From Xylanibacter ruminicola Ga6B6 (GTDB lineage Bacteria; Bacteroidota; Bacteroidia; Bacteroidales; Bacteroidaceae), in the NCBI RefSeq assembly GCF_000687715.1, contig NZ_JHXD01000001.1, positions 1 to 64,000 of the forward strand: DNA of 64,000 bases, given 5' to 3'. Under the pieces are notes generated by a model. That model ran no database searches, was not told the DNA's origin, and saw nothing but the letters and a program-made list of their open reading frames with translations. Both the position numbers and the translations under genes were made by a program. This document shows positions 41,672 through 51,234 of the stretch, piece after piece. Within the stretch, counting starts at the first letter, position 1. Each line of letters starts with the position of its first letter.

Positions 41672-43574
41672 AATTGATAACGGCTATTTTACAAACGGTA
41701 CCTTTCTTACCATCCGATGTAGCTGTTATCACCATATAAACACCGCTTGCTACGCGTTTTCCTTGCTTGTTACAGCAGTCCCAGTTAAACATACCGCCAT
41801 TACTACGTCCTTCGGCTACAATGGCGCCTGTAGCTGTTGTAATCTTCACATCAGCATCGTAGCTTAAACCTGTGATAGTAACCAAGCCTGTAAAATCGGG
41901 TGTAACAGGGTTTGGATAAACTATCACGTTATCTTTAGTCATCTGCTCGTTTGGTTCTACTGCATTACTCTGGTACGAACATAAGCCGTTATCCGATAAG
42001 AAGAATACTTCACCAGATTGGTGGTTGATAGCGATAGATGAGATGTTGTTATACAGCAGCTTTGAATTATTGGTAGTAAAGCTCTGTTCCTGCATCAAAT
42101 TATCTGACGAAATTAGAAAAACACCAGCGCTTTCGGTACCAAACCATTTACGATTTCCACCATCTATAGCTATACTGCTGATGCTAATACCATTCAATAA
42201 ATAGTCAGCAAAATTCGTACCGTCGTTACGTGGAACTTTAACCTGATAGAAGGTTACTGATGACTGTCCAATCTCTGACTTCTGAATCATAAACGGGCCA
42301 ACATCTGTACCTATCCATATATTACCTTCTTTATCTTCGGTAATGCAGTTGGTATGGTAGATAGTGTATTTGGTATCGTCTTGGTTCACAATCTGGTCGT
42401 ATTTCAGCATCACATCCTGATTGGTATCGTAGCAGAATACTGATGGATTCTCCCAAAAATTATTTGTAAACCAAAGCAGTCCACGACTATCAAACATCAT
42501 ATTTGATAGTCCTGATACTGTTATGCCATTCTCATCGGTAAGTTCTTTATGGTGATGATTTATCCATTGATGATCTGATGTAAGTTCCAGTAAGCTTACT
42601 CCGTTAGCTAAACTGTTAAGCACCCAAAGATGGCCTTGGGCATCGAACTTAATACCTAATATTAACAGGTAATCGTTATCAAGCTGATTACCTCTGTCTA
42701 AGGCTGCCATCAAAGGACTATTATCCTTATTATAATAGGTAATAAGCTTGCCGTTCTTAAATTCGTAGAGTCCGCATCTACCTCCAGCAAACACATGTTC
42801 TGGGTCGTTAGGGTCGGCATCAATACAGCAGATATCCACATAAGCATAACCTGTTATCTCGTTTATCTGCTCCTGATACAGCTTCCAGTTGTTACCATCA
42901 TACACCTGAATGGTGCCAGGAAGTTCATTATCGGGCATTGCAGGCAGGAAATAACCACCTGTGGTATATAGCTTGCCATTAATGAATTTCGACTGGTAGA
43001 AGCGGTTATAAGCCGGTCCTCCTGGGTTGAGGGTTGATACGGTAGCGATATACTTATCGTAATCATCCTGATAAGGTTGTAGATCGTGTGGATAATCGGG
43101 ATGATTCTTGGTATAAGTATCCGATATCTCAGCCTTCAACATGTTTACTTTAATAATAGCGAAGCTGGTGGTGAGATAAGCATACACATCATCGATAGAG
43201 ACAGCTGTTACTGTTTTATCCTCGGTTATCGATTTGGTATAGAGAGCTGAAATATTAATAATGTCGCCATCGGGTTCTATCAAGTCGATATTCGAGTTTT
43301 CGTAAACGGCTATCAATCGCTTGGCTTTTTGGTTCCAGGCTATATGAGTGATGCGGGTATCACTTAACCCGTTTACTTTATCGTAGGTAGTGATACTCGC
43401 ATCATCAATATTATACAGGTAAAGATCGTTCGATGCCAGCACAAACAGCTCGTTGTTAGCCTTGCATATCTGCTGAACATCATGGTAGGCCAGATAGTTG
43501 CGCCATGTACCTATTTGCGCTGTTGCCAAGTAGCAATAGCATACTGTAAATACGATGGCAAGCAACCTCTTCAT
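41670..43574 (-). CDS. porZ: PorZ-like beta-propeller protein with T9SS sorting domain
   Basis: 634 aa. A signal peptide (MKRLLAIVFTVCYCYLATA) is followed by QIGTWRNYLAYHDVQQICKA, the start typical of the PorZ N-terminal beta-propeller. A second propeller carries repeats such as DSRGLLWFTN and DKEGNIWIGTDVG. The last 80 or so residues form a type A C-terminal sorting domain (NVIVYPNPVTPDFTGLVTIT, ending VYMVITATSDGKKGTVCKIA). In Porphyromonas gingivalis PorZ belongs to the T9SS attachment complex that binds anionic LPS at the cell surface. The gene starts 3 nt after the YitT-RdgB gene. Orthology is inferred from domain layout. Confidence 0.8.
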   Translation of the reverse strand: MKRLLAIVFTVCYCYLATAQIGTWRNYLAYHDVQQICKANNELFVLASNDLYLYNIDDASITTYDKVNGLSDTRITHIAWNQKAKRLIAVYENSNIDLIEPDGDIINISALYTKSITEDKTVTAVSIDDVYAYLTTSFAIIKVNMLKAEISDTYTKNHPDYPHDLQPYQDDYDKYIATVSTLNPGGPAYNRFYQSKFINGKLYTTGGYFLPAMPDNELPGTIQVYDGNNWKLYQEQINEITGYAYVDICCIDADPNDPEHVFAGGRCGLYEFKNGKLITYYNKDNSPLMAALDRGNQLDNDYLLILGIKFDAQGHLWVLNSLANGVSLLELTSDHQWINHHHKELTDENGITVSGLSNMMFDSRGLLWFTNNFWENPSVFCYDTNQDVMLKYDQIVNQDDTKYTIYHTNCITEDKEGNIWIGTDVGPFMIQKSEIGQSSVTFYQVKVPRNDGTNFADYLLNGISISSIAIDGGNRKWFGTESAGVFLISSDNLMQEQSFTTNNSKLLYNNISSIAINHQSGEVFFLSDNGLCSYQSNAVEPNEQMTKDNVIVYPNPVTPDFTGLVTITGLSYDADVKITTATGAIVAEGRSNGGMFNWDCCNKQGKRVASGVYMVITATSDGKKGTVCKIAVIN

Positions 43575-43577
43575 ACA

Positions 43578-45095
43578 CTACCTTTTTAATAGATAATCGG
43601 CCAGTTTCTGCACGGCTTTGGCGCGATGACTGATGTTATTCTTAATACCCGTACCCAGCTCGGCAAATGTTTTGTTATAACCTTCTGGCATAAAGATAGG
43701 ATCGTATCCAAAACCTTCGCCACCTCGTTTGCCTTCGGTGATAACACCGTTTACAATACCATCAAAGGTGGTTACCTTTCCATCGATGATGAGGGCGATA
43801 ACTGTGCGGAATCGGGCTTTACGATTATCGTTGTTCTCGAGTTCGGAGAGCAGCTTTTTCATATTTGCCTCAGAGTCGTGGCCTACGCCGCCGGCATATC
43901 TGGCGCTGTATACACCAGGTGCACCTCCAAGTGCATCAACCTCCAAGCCCGTATCGTCGGCAAAGCAGTTAACATGATACTTATCGTAAACCCACTGAGC
44001 TTTTATCAGGGCATTATCCTTCAGTGTCTGACCTTTTTCAGGGATGTCGTCGTGACAGCCTATCTCGCCAAGCGACAGTACTTCGAACTTGTTACCAAGA
44101 ATCTTTCTAACCTCGCTGAGTTTATTCAGATTATTGGTGGCAAATACTATTTTCATCTTTTTCTTTTCTTCGATATTCTTGATTTTTACTTTCATCTCAT
44201 CGAATCCCTCGCCATATACACCGATTACGCTCGACTGTGATACAAAGGCGTTGGGGTCTATCATCTTGATGAGTCGGAACATGTTTACACTCTCGTTCTT
44301 CTTGGCCAGGATGCAGAGCACTTTCATCTGTTTACCAGTGTACCATCCATGACCATCAAGAATAGTCACACCATGATTCATCTGGGTGCCGATAGCGTTG
44401 GCTATCTCTTGCCATTTGCGAGAGAATATAAAGAACTGTACCGACTGCCTGCGGGCATTCATGACATAGTCGAGTACGTAGTTCTCCATGGCCATCACAC
44501 AGAAACCGAACATCACCTTATGAGCACGCTCCAGATAGGTGCCGAACTGTGGGAAGAACATACAAGAACCGATAATACAGAAGTCGGCTGCTATCAGTAC
44601 AGAGCCCAAAGACACGTTGTGATACTTGTTGACTGATGCTGCGATGATATCCGTGCCACCAGTTGAACCGTTATGCAAGAATACGGTGGCCAGGGCGATA
44701 CCTGTGATAACACAGCCGATGATCATCGACATGAAATCCTGTCCTTCACCCATGAGCTTGAATGGCAAGCCATTATCCTGCTTTGGGATGATGTCTTGCG
44801 CAAATCGCAGCATGAAGTAAAGCGTAAAAATGGCAAAAATGGTCTTCATCAGGAACTTATAGCCTAATATCTTCAGGGCTACCAACAGCAGAATGCCGTT
44901 GATAATGATATAGGTATTCTCCAGATGGAAACCTGTAGCGTAGTAAATAATAGCTGATAAACCAGTTACACCTCCAGCAACAATCTGATAGGGCATCAGG
45001 AATACTGTGAAGGCGATGGTATAGAGAAAAAGGCCAAGGGCTATAAACATATAGTCCTTGACCTCATTCCAAATAATCTTATGATCGATAGTCAT
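43578..45095 (-). CDS. Fusion of YitT-family membrane protein and RdgB/HAM1 nucleotide pyrophosphatase
   Basis: 505 aa in one uninterrupted frame. Residues 1-313 are a YitT/DUF161 membrane protein with about five helices ([20 protein letters not shown], then [15 protein letters not shown]) and a C-terminal DUF2179 domain. Residues 314-505 are a complete RdgB ([20 protein letters not shown], then [20 protein letters not shown] and [15 protein letters not shown]), which hydrolyses ITP, dITP and XTP. The two parts are usually separate genes. The RdgB part starts with its own natural methionine (ATG at 44154-44156) after a lysine-rich linker with no stop, so separate RdgB could also be made by internal initiation. 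leuS ends 1 nt inside this gene's start codon. Confidence 0.87.
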   Translation of the reverse strand: MTIDHKIIWNEVKDYMFIALGLFLYTIAFTVFLMPYQIVAGGVTGLSAIIYYATGFHLENTYIIINGILLLVALKILGYKFLMKTIFAIFTLYFMLRFAQDIIPKQDNGLPFKLMGEGQDFMSMIIGCVITGIALATVFLHNGSTGGTDIIAASVNKYHNVSLGSVLIAADFCIIGSCMFFPQFGTYLERAHKVMFGFCVMAMENYVLDYVMNARRQSVQFFIFSRKWQEIANAIGTQMNHGVTILDGHGWYTGKQMKVLCILAKKNESVNMFRLIKMIDPNAFVSQSSVIGVYGEGFDEMKVKIKNIEEKKKMKIVFATNNLNKLSEVRKILGNKFEVLSLGEIGCHDDIPEKGQTLKDNALIKAQWVYDKYHVNCFADDTGLEVDALGGAPGVYSARYAGGVGHDSEANMKKLLSELENNDNRKARFRTVIALIIDGKVTTFDGIVNGVITEGKRGGEGFGYDPIFMPEGYNKTFAELGTGIKNNISHRAKAVQKLADYLLKR

Positions 45096-47917
45096 TATTT
45101 CTTTAAAACAATGTTCACCATACGCTTAGGGACGATGATAACCTTTGCTATCTGGAAACCTTCGATATACTTCTTGGCACGCTCATCGGCCAGTACAGCC
45201 TCCTCGATGGTCTTATTGTCGGCGTCAGCAGGGAATGTCATATCAAAGCGAGTCTTACCGTTAAAGGCAACACCAAGCTTGGCCTCGCTCTCAACCAGAT
45301 ATTTCTCTTCCCACTTTGGCCACTGTGAGTCGCATACACTACCCTGCTCACCCAGCATCTCCCAAAGCTCTTCGGCCATATGGGGTGCAAATGGAGCAAT
45401 CAGTATAACAAGAGTCTTCAGCATCTCCTTGTTCTTACACTTCTGCTGGCCCAGCTCGTTCACGCAAATCATGAAGGCCGAGATAGATGTGTTATAGCTG
45501 AATGTCTCGATATCGGTAGATACTTTCTTGATAAGTTTGTGTACGCTCTTCAGGTTCTCGGGTGTAGCAGCGCCCTCGTCGAATCCATTCTGGAAGAGGT
45601 TCCAGAACTTCTTCAGGAAGCGGTGACAGCCATCGATACCGTTGGTATCCCAAGGCTTACTCTGCTCAACAGGACCCAGGAACATTTCGTAAAGACGCAG
45701 GGTGTCGGCACCATACTTCTCTACAATCATATCGGGATTAACCACATTGAACATCGACTTCGACATCTTCTCGATAGCCCAACCACAGATGTATTTGCCA
45801 TCTTCGAGGATGAACTCAGCATTGTTATAATCTGGGCGCCAAGCCTTAAAGGCCTCAATGTCCAGAATATCAGCCGCTACGATGTTTACATCTACGTGGA
45901 TAGGAGTGGTTTCCTTATAGTTACCTCTCAGGTTCAAGCTTACAAACTTACCCTTATCGGCACCCTCGTCCTCAATACGATATACGAAGTTAGAACGACC
46001 CTGAATCATACCCTGGTTAACCAGCTTCTTGAATGGCTCGTCCTCGCAGCTGTAACCTGAATCGAAGAGGAACTTGTTCCAGAAACGTGAGTAAATCAGG
46101 TGACCTGTAGCGTGCTCGGTACCACCTACGTACAGATCTACGTTACGCCAGTACTCATCGGCATCCTTGCTAACAAGCGCCTGCTCGTTCTTGGGGTCCA
46201 TATAGCGCAGATAGTAGGCTGATGAACCTGCGAAACCAGGCATGGTGTTCAGCTCGAGTGGGAATACGGTCTTGTTGTCGATCTCGTCCTTTGATACCAC
46301 CTTGTCGGTCTTAGTATCCCAAGCCCACATCTTAGCACGTCCCAATGGTGGCTCACCAGTCTCGGTTGGCTTGTACTCATCAATTTCAGGCAACTCGAGA
46401 GGCAGACATTCCTTGGGAATCATGTAAGGCATGTCGTCCTTATAGTAAACAGGGAATGGCTCACCCCAGTAGCGCTGACGTGAGAAGATGGCATCGCGCA
46501 AACGGTAGTTAACCTTTACACGACCCAAGCCCTGCTCGGTAACATATTTCTTGGTGGCAGCGATGGCCTCCTTAACAGTCAAGCCATTCAAGCTGAACTT
46601 AGCTGATGACGAGTTGCAAACAATACCCTCCTTGGCATCGTAGCTCTCCTCGCTTACGTCAGCACCCTCGATCAGTGGGATGATGGGCAGATTGAAGTGC
46701 TTGGCAAAGGCGTAGTCGCGACTATCGTGAGCAGGTACAGCCATGATGGCACCTGTACCATAGCCTGCCAGTACATATTCTGAAATCCAGATGGGGATCT
46801 TTTCGTCGGTAAATGGATTGATGGCGTAGCTACCCGAGAACACACCTGTTACCTTGTGGTCCATCTGGCGCTCACGCTCTGTGCGCTTCTTTACATAAGC
46901 CAGATACTCATCTACTGCAGCCTTCTGGTCGGCGGTTGTCAGCTCGGCTACGAGATCTGATTCAGGAGCCAGCACCATGAAGGTTACACCAAACATCGTA
47001 TCGGCACGAGTGGTAAAGATGGTAAAGTGCTTGTCGCTGTCGGCAACGTTAAATTCAACCTCGGTACCCTCTGAACGTCCAATCCAGTTGCGCTGAGTTT
47101 CTTTCAGCGAGTCGGTCCAGTCGATAGTATCAAGTCCGTCAAGCAGTCGCTGTGCGTAAGCCGATACACGCAGACACCACTGGCGCATCTTCTTCTGCTC
47201 TACAGGATAACCACCACGTTCTGATACACCGTTAATCACCTCGTCGTTGGCCAATACGGTACCAAGTGCAGGACACCAGTTAACCATTGTCTCGGCCAGA
47301 TAGGCTATACGGTAGTTCATCAGTACCTCCTGCTTTTTCTTCTCCGAGAAGGCGTTCCACTCGGCAGCAGTAAAGTGCAGCTCCTCTGTACCAAGGGCAT
47401 TACAGTTCTCTGTACCCATCAGCTCAAAGTGCTCAATCAGCTTGATGGTTGGCTGTGCCTTGTGCGATGAAGTGCTGAAGTAGCTCTTGAACATGCGCTG
47501 GAAAGCCCACTGAGTCCACTTATAGTAGATAGGATCACAAGTACGAACCTCGCGCTCCCAGTCGAAACTGAAACCGATTTTATCCAGTTGCGAGCGGTAA
47601 CGGTTAATGTTCTCGAAAGTGGTCTTCTCAGGGTGCTGACCGGTCTGGATAGCGTACTGCTCGGCGGGCAGTCCGTAAGCATCGTAACCCATGGGGTTCA
47701 GTACGTTATATCCCTGCTGACGCTTGTAGCGGGCATAGATATCACTGGCGATATAGCCAAGTGGGTGACCTACGTGCAAACCTGCTCCTGATGGGTAGGG
47801 GAACATGTTCAGTACATAGAATTTCTTCTTGTTCTTGTCTTCCACCACACGATAGGTTCCATTCTCAACCCATCGCTTCTGCCATTTCTGTTCGATGTCT
47901 CTGAAATTGTAATCCAT
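45095..47917 (-). CDS. leuS: Leucine-tRNA ligase
   Basis: 940 aa from the ATG at 47915-47917 ([16 protein letters not shown]). A longer frame to 48007 passes through the promoter and is rejected. HIGH motif is [14 protein letters not shown], the KMSKS loop is [15 protein letters not shown], and the CP1 editing domain contains [14 protein letters not shown] and [13 protein letters not shown]. It charges tRNA-Leu and clears mischarged products. It heads an operon with the YitT-RdgB fusion and PorZ-like genes. Confidence 0.98.
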   Translation of the reverse strand: MDYNFRDIEQKWQKRWVENGTYRVVEDKNKKKFYVLNMFPYPSGAGLHVGHPLGYIASDIYARYKRQQGYNVLNPMGYDAYGLPAEQYAIQTGQHPEKTTFENINRYRSQLDKIGFSFDWEREVRTCDPIYYKWTQWAFQRMFKSYFSTSSHKAQPTIKLIEHFELMGTENCNALGTEELHFTAAEWNAFSEKKKQEVLMNYRIAYLAETMVNWCPALGTVLANDEVINGVSERGGYPVEQKKMRQWCLRVSAYAQRLLDGLDTIDWTDSLKETQRNWIGRSEGTEVEFNVADSDKHFTIFTTRADTMFGVTFMVLAPESDLVAELTTADQKAAVDEYLAYVKKRTERERQMDHKVTGVFSGSYAINPFTDEKIPIWISEYVLAGYGTGAIMAVPAHDSRDYAFAKHFNLPIIPLIEGADVSEESYDAKEGIVCNSSSAKFSLNGLTVKEAIAATKKYVTEQGLGRVKVNYRLRDAIFSRQRYWGEPFPVYYKDDMPYMIPKECLPLELPEIDEYKPTETGEPPLGRAKMWAWDTKTDKVVSKDEIDNKTVFPLELNTMPGFAGSSAYYLRYMDPKNEQALVSKDADEYWRNVDLYVGGTEHATGHLIYSRFWNKFLFDSGYSCEDEPFKKLVNQGMIQGRSNFVYRIEDEGADKGKFVSLNLRGNYKETTPIHVDVNIVAADILDIEAFKAWRPDYNNAEFILEDGKYICGWAIEKMSKSMFNVVNPDMIVEKYGADTLRLYEMFLGPVEQSKPWDTNGIDGCHRFLKKFWNLFQNGFDEGAATPENLKSVHKLIKKVSTDIETFSYNTSISAFMICVNELGQQKCKNKEMLKTLVILIAPFAPHMAEELWEMLGEQGSVCDSQWPKWEEKYLVESEAKLGVAFNGKTRFDMTFPADADNKTIEEAVLADERAKKYIEGFQIAKVIIVPKRMVNIVLKK

Positions 47918-47963
47918 TGTATCTTTTAATTTTAATTGTTTCCGTACATAATAAATACGGGTG

Positions 47964-47994
47964 CAAAGATACAAATTAGTAAGCAGAACACCAA
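47964..47994 (-). promoter_or_regulatory. Promoter for the leuS operon
   Basis: Minus-strand TTGG (47991-47994), a 19-bp spacer and TATCTTTG (47964-47971). The leader to the leuS ATG is about 45 nt. Confidence 0.75.
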
Positions 47995-48017
47995 ATTTAA
48001 AAGCCAAAAATTATATA

Positions 48018-48998
48018 CTACAATATATATAGAACGTATAGGAATGCCAAAGCAGCAAAAATACCTGCCAATAAGATAGCCATCAAAAACAATAGCACAA
48101 ATGATAGTGCAACCTTAAAGAATGTCTTGATATAGCTGTAACCATATAGCTGTTTCAGGGGTACGATGCTCGCGGCGCCAGCTACTATACTCATTAAGAC
48201 GTTTCCAGGAGAGAAAAAGTCTCCAACAATACTGATGAGTGTCATTAAATTTGTGATGTAAACCATCGAGACAAAGAACTCAGAGTAGTGTATGTCTGGA
48301 ATTTTTTTATTGTGGCGGAAAAGAAGGTACATTGGGGCCGACAAAACGAGTAGTAAAAGGAACTGAGAAGCTGTCTGGTTGTCTGTGATCCAATGGAAAA
48401 ACTTCTGGAGAGTTTCTGCGAATTTCAAACCGAAATATTTCCCATTCACTTTTATGGAATTGCCATCTTCGCCTTTCTCGATAGCTAATTTTTTTTCGTT
48501 AATTTGTATGGTGTCAGGTGGAGCGGCTTCGCTCATGTTGTCGGCCATTTTGTCAAGGTTGCTGGATGTTTCGTCAAGGTTTTGCGTAATTACTTCCTTG
48601 CTCTGACTGATGACATTCTCCATCCTGATATTCAGGCCCGACTGTACAAGTACCAATAAGGCTATGGACAGGAAGAACATCTTGAACGGAGGGAAATACG
48701 CCATCTGCATGCCACTCAGATAGTCGCGAATCATGTAACCTGGACGCAACAGCAAGTCGCGAATGGTTCGGAACATACCTCGGTTGCCTAATCCCCACAC
48801 ATCAAGAAACAGCAGAAAAGCCGACTTGAACGAGTAGCGACCGATGGCAGCTTTCTGTCCGCATCTGGGGCAGTAGTTGCCATGAAACTCTGTGCCGCAA
48901 GTGGCACAAACATGCTTCTCGGCCGATAGCTTCACCACCTCGTGAGGCTTTATCTGCCAAGCCTTAAAACTTTCGTATTTGTCTCTTAACTGTTCCAT
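48018..48998 (-). CDS. DUF3667 zinc-ribbon membrane protein
   Basis: 326 aa from the ATG at 48996-48998. The earlier ATG lies upstream of the -7 element. Residues about 27-48 form a zinc ribbon (CATCGTEFHGNYCPRCGQ), followed by the DUF3667 core (GRYSFKSAFLLFLDVWGLGN, then GMFRTIRDLLLRPGYMIRDY and FPPFKMFFLSIALLVLV). Several membrane helices follow. The family has no known function in Bacteroidota. It is monocistronic with an almost leaderless transcript. No terminator is visible between it and the leuS promoter. Confidence 0.85.
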   Translation of the reverse strand: MEQLRDKYESFKAWQIKPHEVVKLSAEKHVCATCGTEFHGNYCPRCGQKAAIGRYSFKSAFLLFLDVWGLGNRGMFRTIRDLLLRPGYMIRDYLSGMQMAYFPPFKMFFLSIALLVLVQSGLNIRMENVISQSKEVITQNLDETSSNLDKMADNMSEAAPPDTIQINEKKLAIEKGEDGNSIKVNGKYFGLKFAETLQKFFHWITDNQTASQFLLLLVLSAPMYLLFRHNKKIPDIHYSEFFVSMVYITNLMTLISIVGDFFSPGNVLMSIVAGAASIVPLKQLYGYSYIKTFFKVALSFVLLFLMAILLAGIFAALAFLYVLYIL

Positions 48999-49006
48999 TG
49001 CGTTTG

Positions 49007-49014
49007 CAAAGATA
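49007..49014 (-). promoter_or_regulatory. -7 element for the DUF3667 gene
   Basis: TATCTTTG on the minus strand, ending 8 nt before the ATG at 48998. No clear -33 element is seen. Confidence 0.55.
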
Positions 49015-49086
49015 ACAAAAATATATTTTAAATGTATCATCCTTATATTATAAATGTATCATCGGCTGTTATTTTTTCTAAAATTC

Positions 49087-49117
49087 TTTGTGATTTCGGG
49101 ATTAAGTTATAACTTTG
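49087..49117 (+). promoter_or_regulatory. Promoter for the isomerase-like gene
   Basis: TTTG (49087-49090), a 19-bp spacer and TAACTTTG (49110-49117), one of the best consensus matches in the window. The leader is about 40 nt. Confidence 0.75.
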
Positions 49118-49163
49118 TGGCTTGAAACGAAAATCATTACTTTATTAACAAACTCATTTTAAT

Positions 49164-50660
49164 ATGAACAACGTACCTAAAATTAAAGTTGGAATCGTCG
49201 CTGTATCTCGCGACTGTTTTCCTGAGTCATTAGCTGTTAACCGTCGTAAGGCTGTTATCGCTGCGTATGAGAAGAAATTCGGTAAGGATGGCATCTACGA
49301 GTGCCCTATCTGCATTGTTGAGAGCGAAATCCACATGCAGCAGGCCCTCGAGGATATCAATAAGGCAGGATGTAATGCACTCTGTGTATATCTTGGTAAC
49401 TTCGGTCCTGAGATTTCTGAGACCATGCTGGCTAAGTATTTCAATGGCCCAGCTATGTTCTGTGCTGCTGCCGAGGAAACTCAGAACGACCTGATTGATG
49501 GTCGTGGTGATGCTTACTGTGGTATGCTGAATGCCAGCCACGCTCTGTCTCTGCGTAAGACTCGTGCTTATATCCCAGAGGAGCCAGTTGGTGATGCTGA
49601 CCACTGCGCTGAGCTCATCCACGAGTTCCTGCCCATCGCTCGCGCTATCGTTGGTCTGCAGAACCTGAAGATTATCAGCTTCGGTCCTCGTCCAAACAAC
49701 TTCCTGGCTTGTAACGCTCCTATCCGTGCCCTGTATGATCTCGACGTTGAAATCGAGGAGAACTCAGAGCTCGACCTGCTCGAGTCGTTCCAGAAGCATC
49801 AGGGCGATCCACGTATCGACGATGTAGTGAAGGATATGGCTAATGAGCTGGGTGCTGGCAACAAGATTCCTTCTGTTCTGCCTAAGCTCGCTCAGTATGA
49901 GCTCACTCTGACCGACTGGATCGAGGCTCACAAGGGCTGCCGCCAGTTCGTATCACTCACCACCAAGTGCTGGCCTGCATTCCAGACCATGTTTGGTTTC
50001 GTTCCTTGCTACGTAAACAGCCGTCTCACCAGCCGCGGTATCCCCGTTAGCTGCGAGGTTGATATCTACGGAACACTGTCTGAGTTCATCGGTACTTGCA
50101 TCACAGAGGATGCCGTTACGCTGCTCGATATCAATAACACCGTTCCTAACGATATGTACGAAGAGAGCATCAAGGGCAAGAAGTTCCTGTGCGACGAGTA
50201 CACAGACAAGGAGATCTTCATGGGCTTCCACTGTGGTAACACCGCTTCTTCTAAGGTTTGCAACTGCAGCATGTGCTTCCAGCGCATCATGGCACGCGCT
50301 CTGCCTGTAGAGGTAACAAACGGTACTCTCGAGGGCGACATCAAGCCAGGCAAAGCTACTATCTATCGTCTGCAGAGCACAGCCGACACCAAGCTCCGCG
50401 CTTACATCGCTCAGGGTGAGGTTATTCCTGTAGCTACACGCTCATTCGGTTCTATCGGTATCTTCGGTGTTAAGAACATGAGCCGCTTCTATCGTCACGT
50501 GCTCATCGAGAAGCACTACCCACACCACTGCGCTGTGATGTTCGATCACGCTGGTAAGTACCTGTGGGAGGTTCTCAAGTACATGGGCATCCCCGTTGAG
50601 GAGATCGACTACAACTTCCCCAAGGGCGATTTCTACCCAACAGAGAATCCATTCGCTTAA
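49164..50660 (+). CDS. L-fucose/L-arabinose isomerase-family protein
   Basis: 498 aa. The layout and motifs such as IVAVSRDCFPESLAVNRR, VYLGNFGPEISETMLA, FGPRPNNFLA and GIPVSCEVDIYGTLSEFI match proteins annotated as L-fucose isomerase-related, with metal ligands expected near E298 and D300 in CEVDIYG. The true sugar substrate is not known, and some members are far from characterised FucI. No fucose, arabinose or other sugar-catabolism genes are adjacent. Codon use is strongly biased to GCT, CGT, GTT and CTG-type codons, more than in neighbours. With the near-perfect promoter this suggests high expression. Confidence 0.8.
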   Translation: MNNVPKIKVGIVAVSRDCFPESLAVNRRKAVIAAYEKKFGKDGIYECPICIVESEIHMQQALEDINKAGCNALCVYLGNFGPEISETMLAKYFNGPAMFCAAAEETQNDLIDGRGDAYCGMLNASHALSLRKTRAYIPEEPVGDADHCAELIHEFLPIARAIVGLQNLKIISFGPRPNNFLACNAPIRALYDLDVEIEENSELDLLESFQKHQGDPRIDDVVKDMANELGAGNKIPSVLPKLAQYELTLTDWIEAHKGCRQFVSLTTKCWPAFQTMFGFVPCYVNSRLTSRGIPVSCEVDIYGTLSEFIGTCITEDAVTLLDINNTVPNDMYEESIKGKKFLCDEYTDKEIFMGFHCGNTASSKVCNCSMCFQRIMARALPVEVTNGTLEGDIKPGKATIYRLQSTADTKLRAYIAQGEVIPVATRSFGSIGIFGVKNMSRFYRHVLIEKHYPHHCAVMFDHAGKYLWEVLKYMGIPVEEIDYNFPKGDFYPTENPFA

Positions 50661-50683
50661 GTCGAATTCATTCCCTAAATACC

Positions 50684-50720
50684 AAGCCGCAGCCCATTTC
50701 CGGGTTGCGGCTTATTTTAT
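50684..50720 (+). terminator. Terminator after the isomerase-like gene
   Basis: A 12-bp stem, AAGCCGCAGCCC (50684-50695) with GGGTTGCGGCTT (50702-50713), one G-T pair, a 6-nt loop, then ATTTTAT. Confidence 0.85.
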
Positions 50721-50723
50721 ATC

Positions 50724-50829
50724 GGCAAGAAAGTTCCAGTACTTCCTTTGGAGGACTCGAGTACTTTAGTAAGCGTACTGCAGTACTTCCTAAGGCGTAC
50801 TGCAGTCTTCTCTAATAAGTACTCTTGCC
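50724..50829. repeat. Palindrome-rich intergenic element bounded by GGCAAGA/TCTTGCC
   Basis: GGCAAGA (50724-50730) and TCTTGCC (50823-50829) are inverted copies bounding a 106-bp element. Inside are repeated AGTACTT and CGTACTGCAGT units, which are themselves palindromic and can fold into several hairpins. No open reading frame is supported. It may be a dispersed repeat or an RNA with strong secondary structure. Confidence 0.65.
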
Positions 50830-50863
50830 AACATTAATGGTGGCATGATTTTTTTTGCAAAAA

Positions 50864-51109
50864 CCTCTCAACCTCTCACTCAATACGCTTGAAGCCCTTA
50901 TATACAAAGCATTTCAGCCACATGAGAGGTTGCTCCAACCTCTCACCTAACCTCTCACTCAACCTCCCCCTATAACCAATTCCTGCATACGTATATCTCT
51001 GATAAAAAAGTGAGAGGTATAGTGAGAGGTACAGTGAGGGGTTTGCTAAACCTCTCATCCTCCTCTATCCCCAGTATTTATGCATGTTTCAGAAGATTTG
51101 AGTGAGAGG
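50864..51109. repeat. Array of CCTCTCA/TGAGAGG motifs
   Basis: Exact CCTCTCA occurs five times on the plus strand (50864, 50872, 50939, 50951, 51051) and its complement TGAGAGG four times (50923, 51011, 51023, 51103) within 246 bp. There are further one-mismatch copies. Pairs of opposite orientation could form hairpins. The remaining sequence to 51170 shows no gene. A 60-codon frame on the minus strand here has no coding character. Confidence 0.8.
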
Positions 51110-51170
51110 TTGAGAGATTTCGCAATTATCACCTTAAAATAAGTTGTGATATAATGGTTATACAAAAATG

Positions 51171-51204
51171 AGGGCTGGTATCCGTGTGGAGGAATACCAG
51201 CCCT
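51171..51204 (-). terminator. Terminator of the SusCD operon
   Basis: AGGGCTGGTAT (51171-51181) pairs with ATACCAGCCCT (51194-51204), an 11-bp stem. On the minus strand it is followed by CATTTTTG. It lies 31 nt beyond the last gene of the locus. Confidence 0.85.
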
Positions 51205-51234
51205 TGATGTTTCATGGTAGTATAGATGTTTTAT

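Noticed and set aside
47918..48007. Longer leuS with 30 extra N-terminal residues
   Set aside because: It would begin upstream of the TATCTTTG promoter element, and the family start is [13 protein letters not shown].
50876..51058. 60-codon minus-strand frame in the repeat array
   Set aside because: Its LSLYLSLFYQ-type sequence is produced by the CCTCTCA/TGAGAGG repeats and no start signal is present.
50864..51109. CRISPR array
   Set aside because: The repeated unit is only 7 bp, occurs in both orientations with irregular spacing, and no cas genes are in the window.
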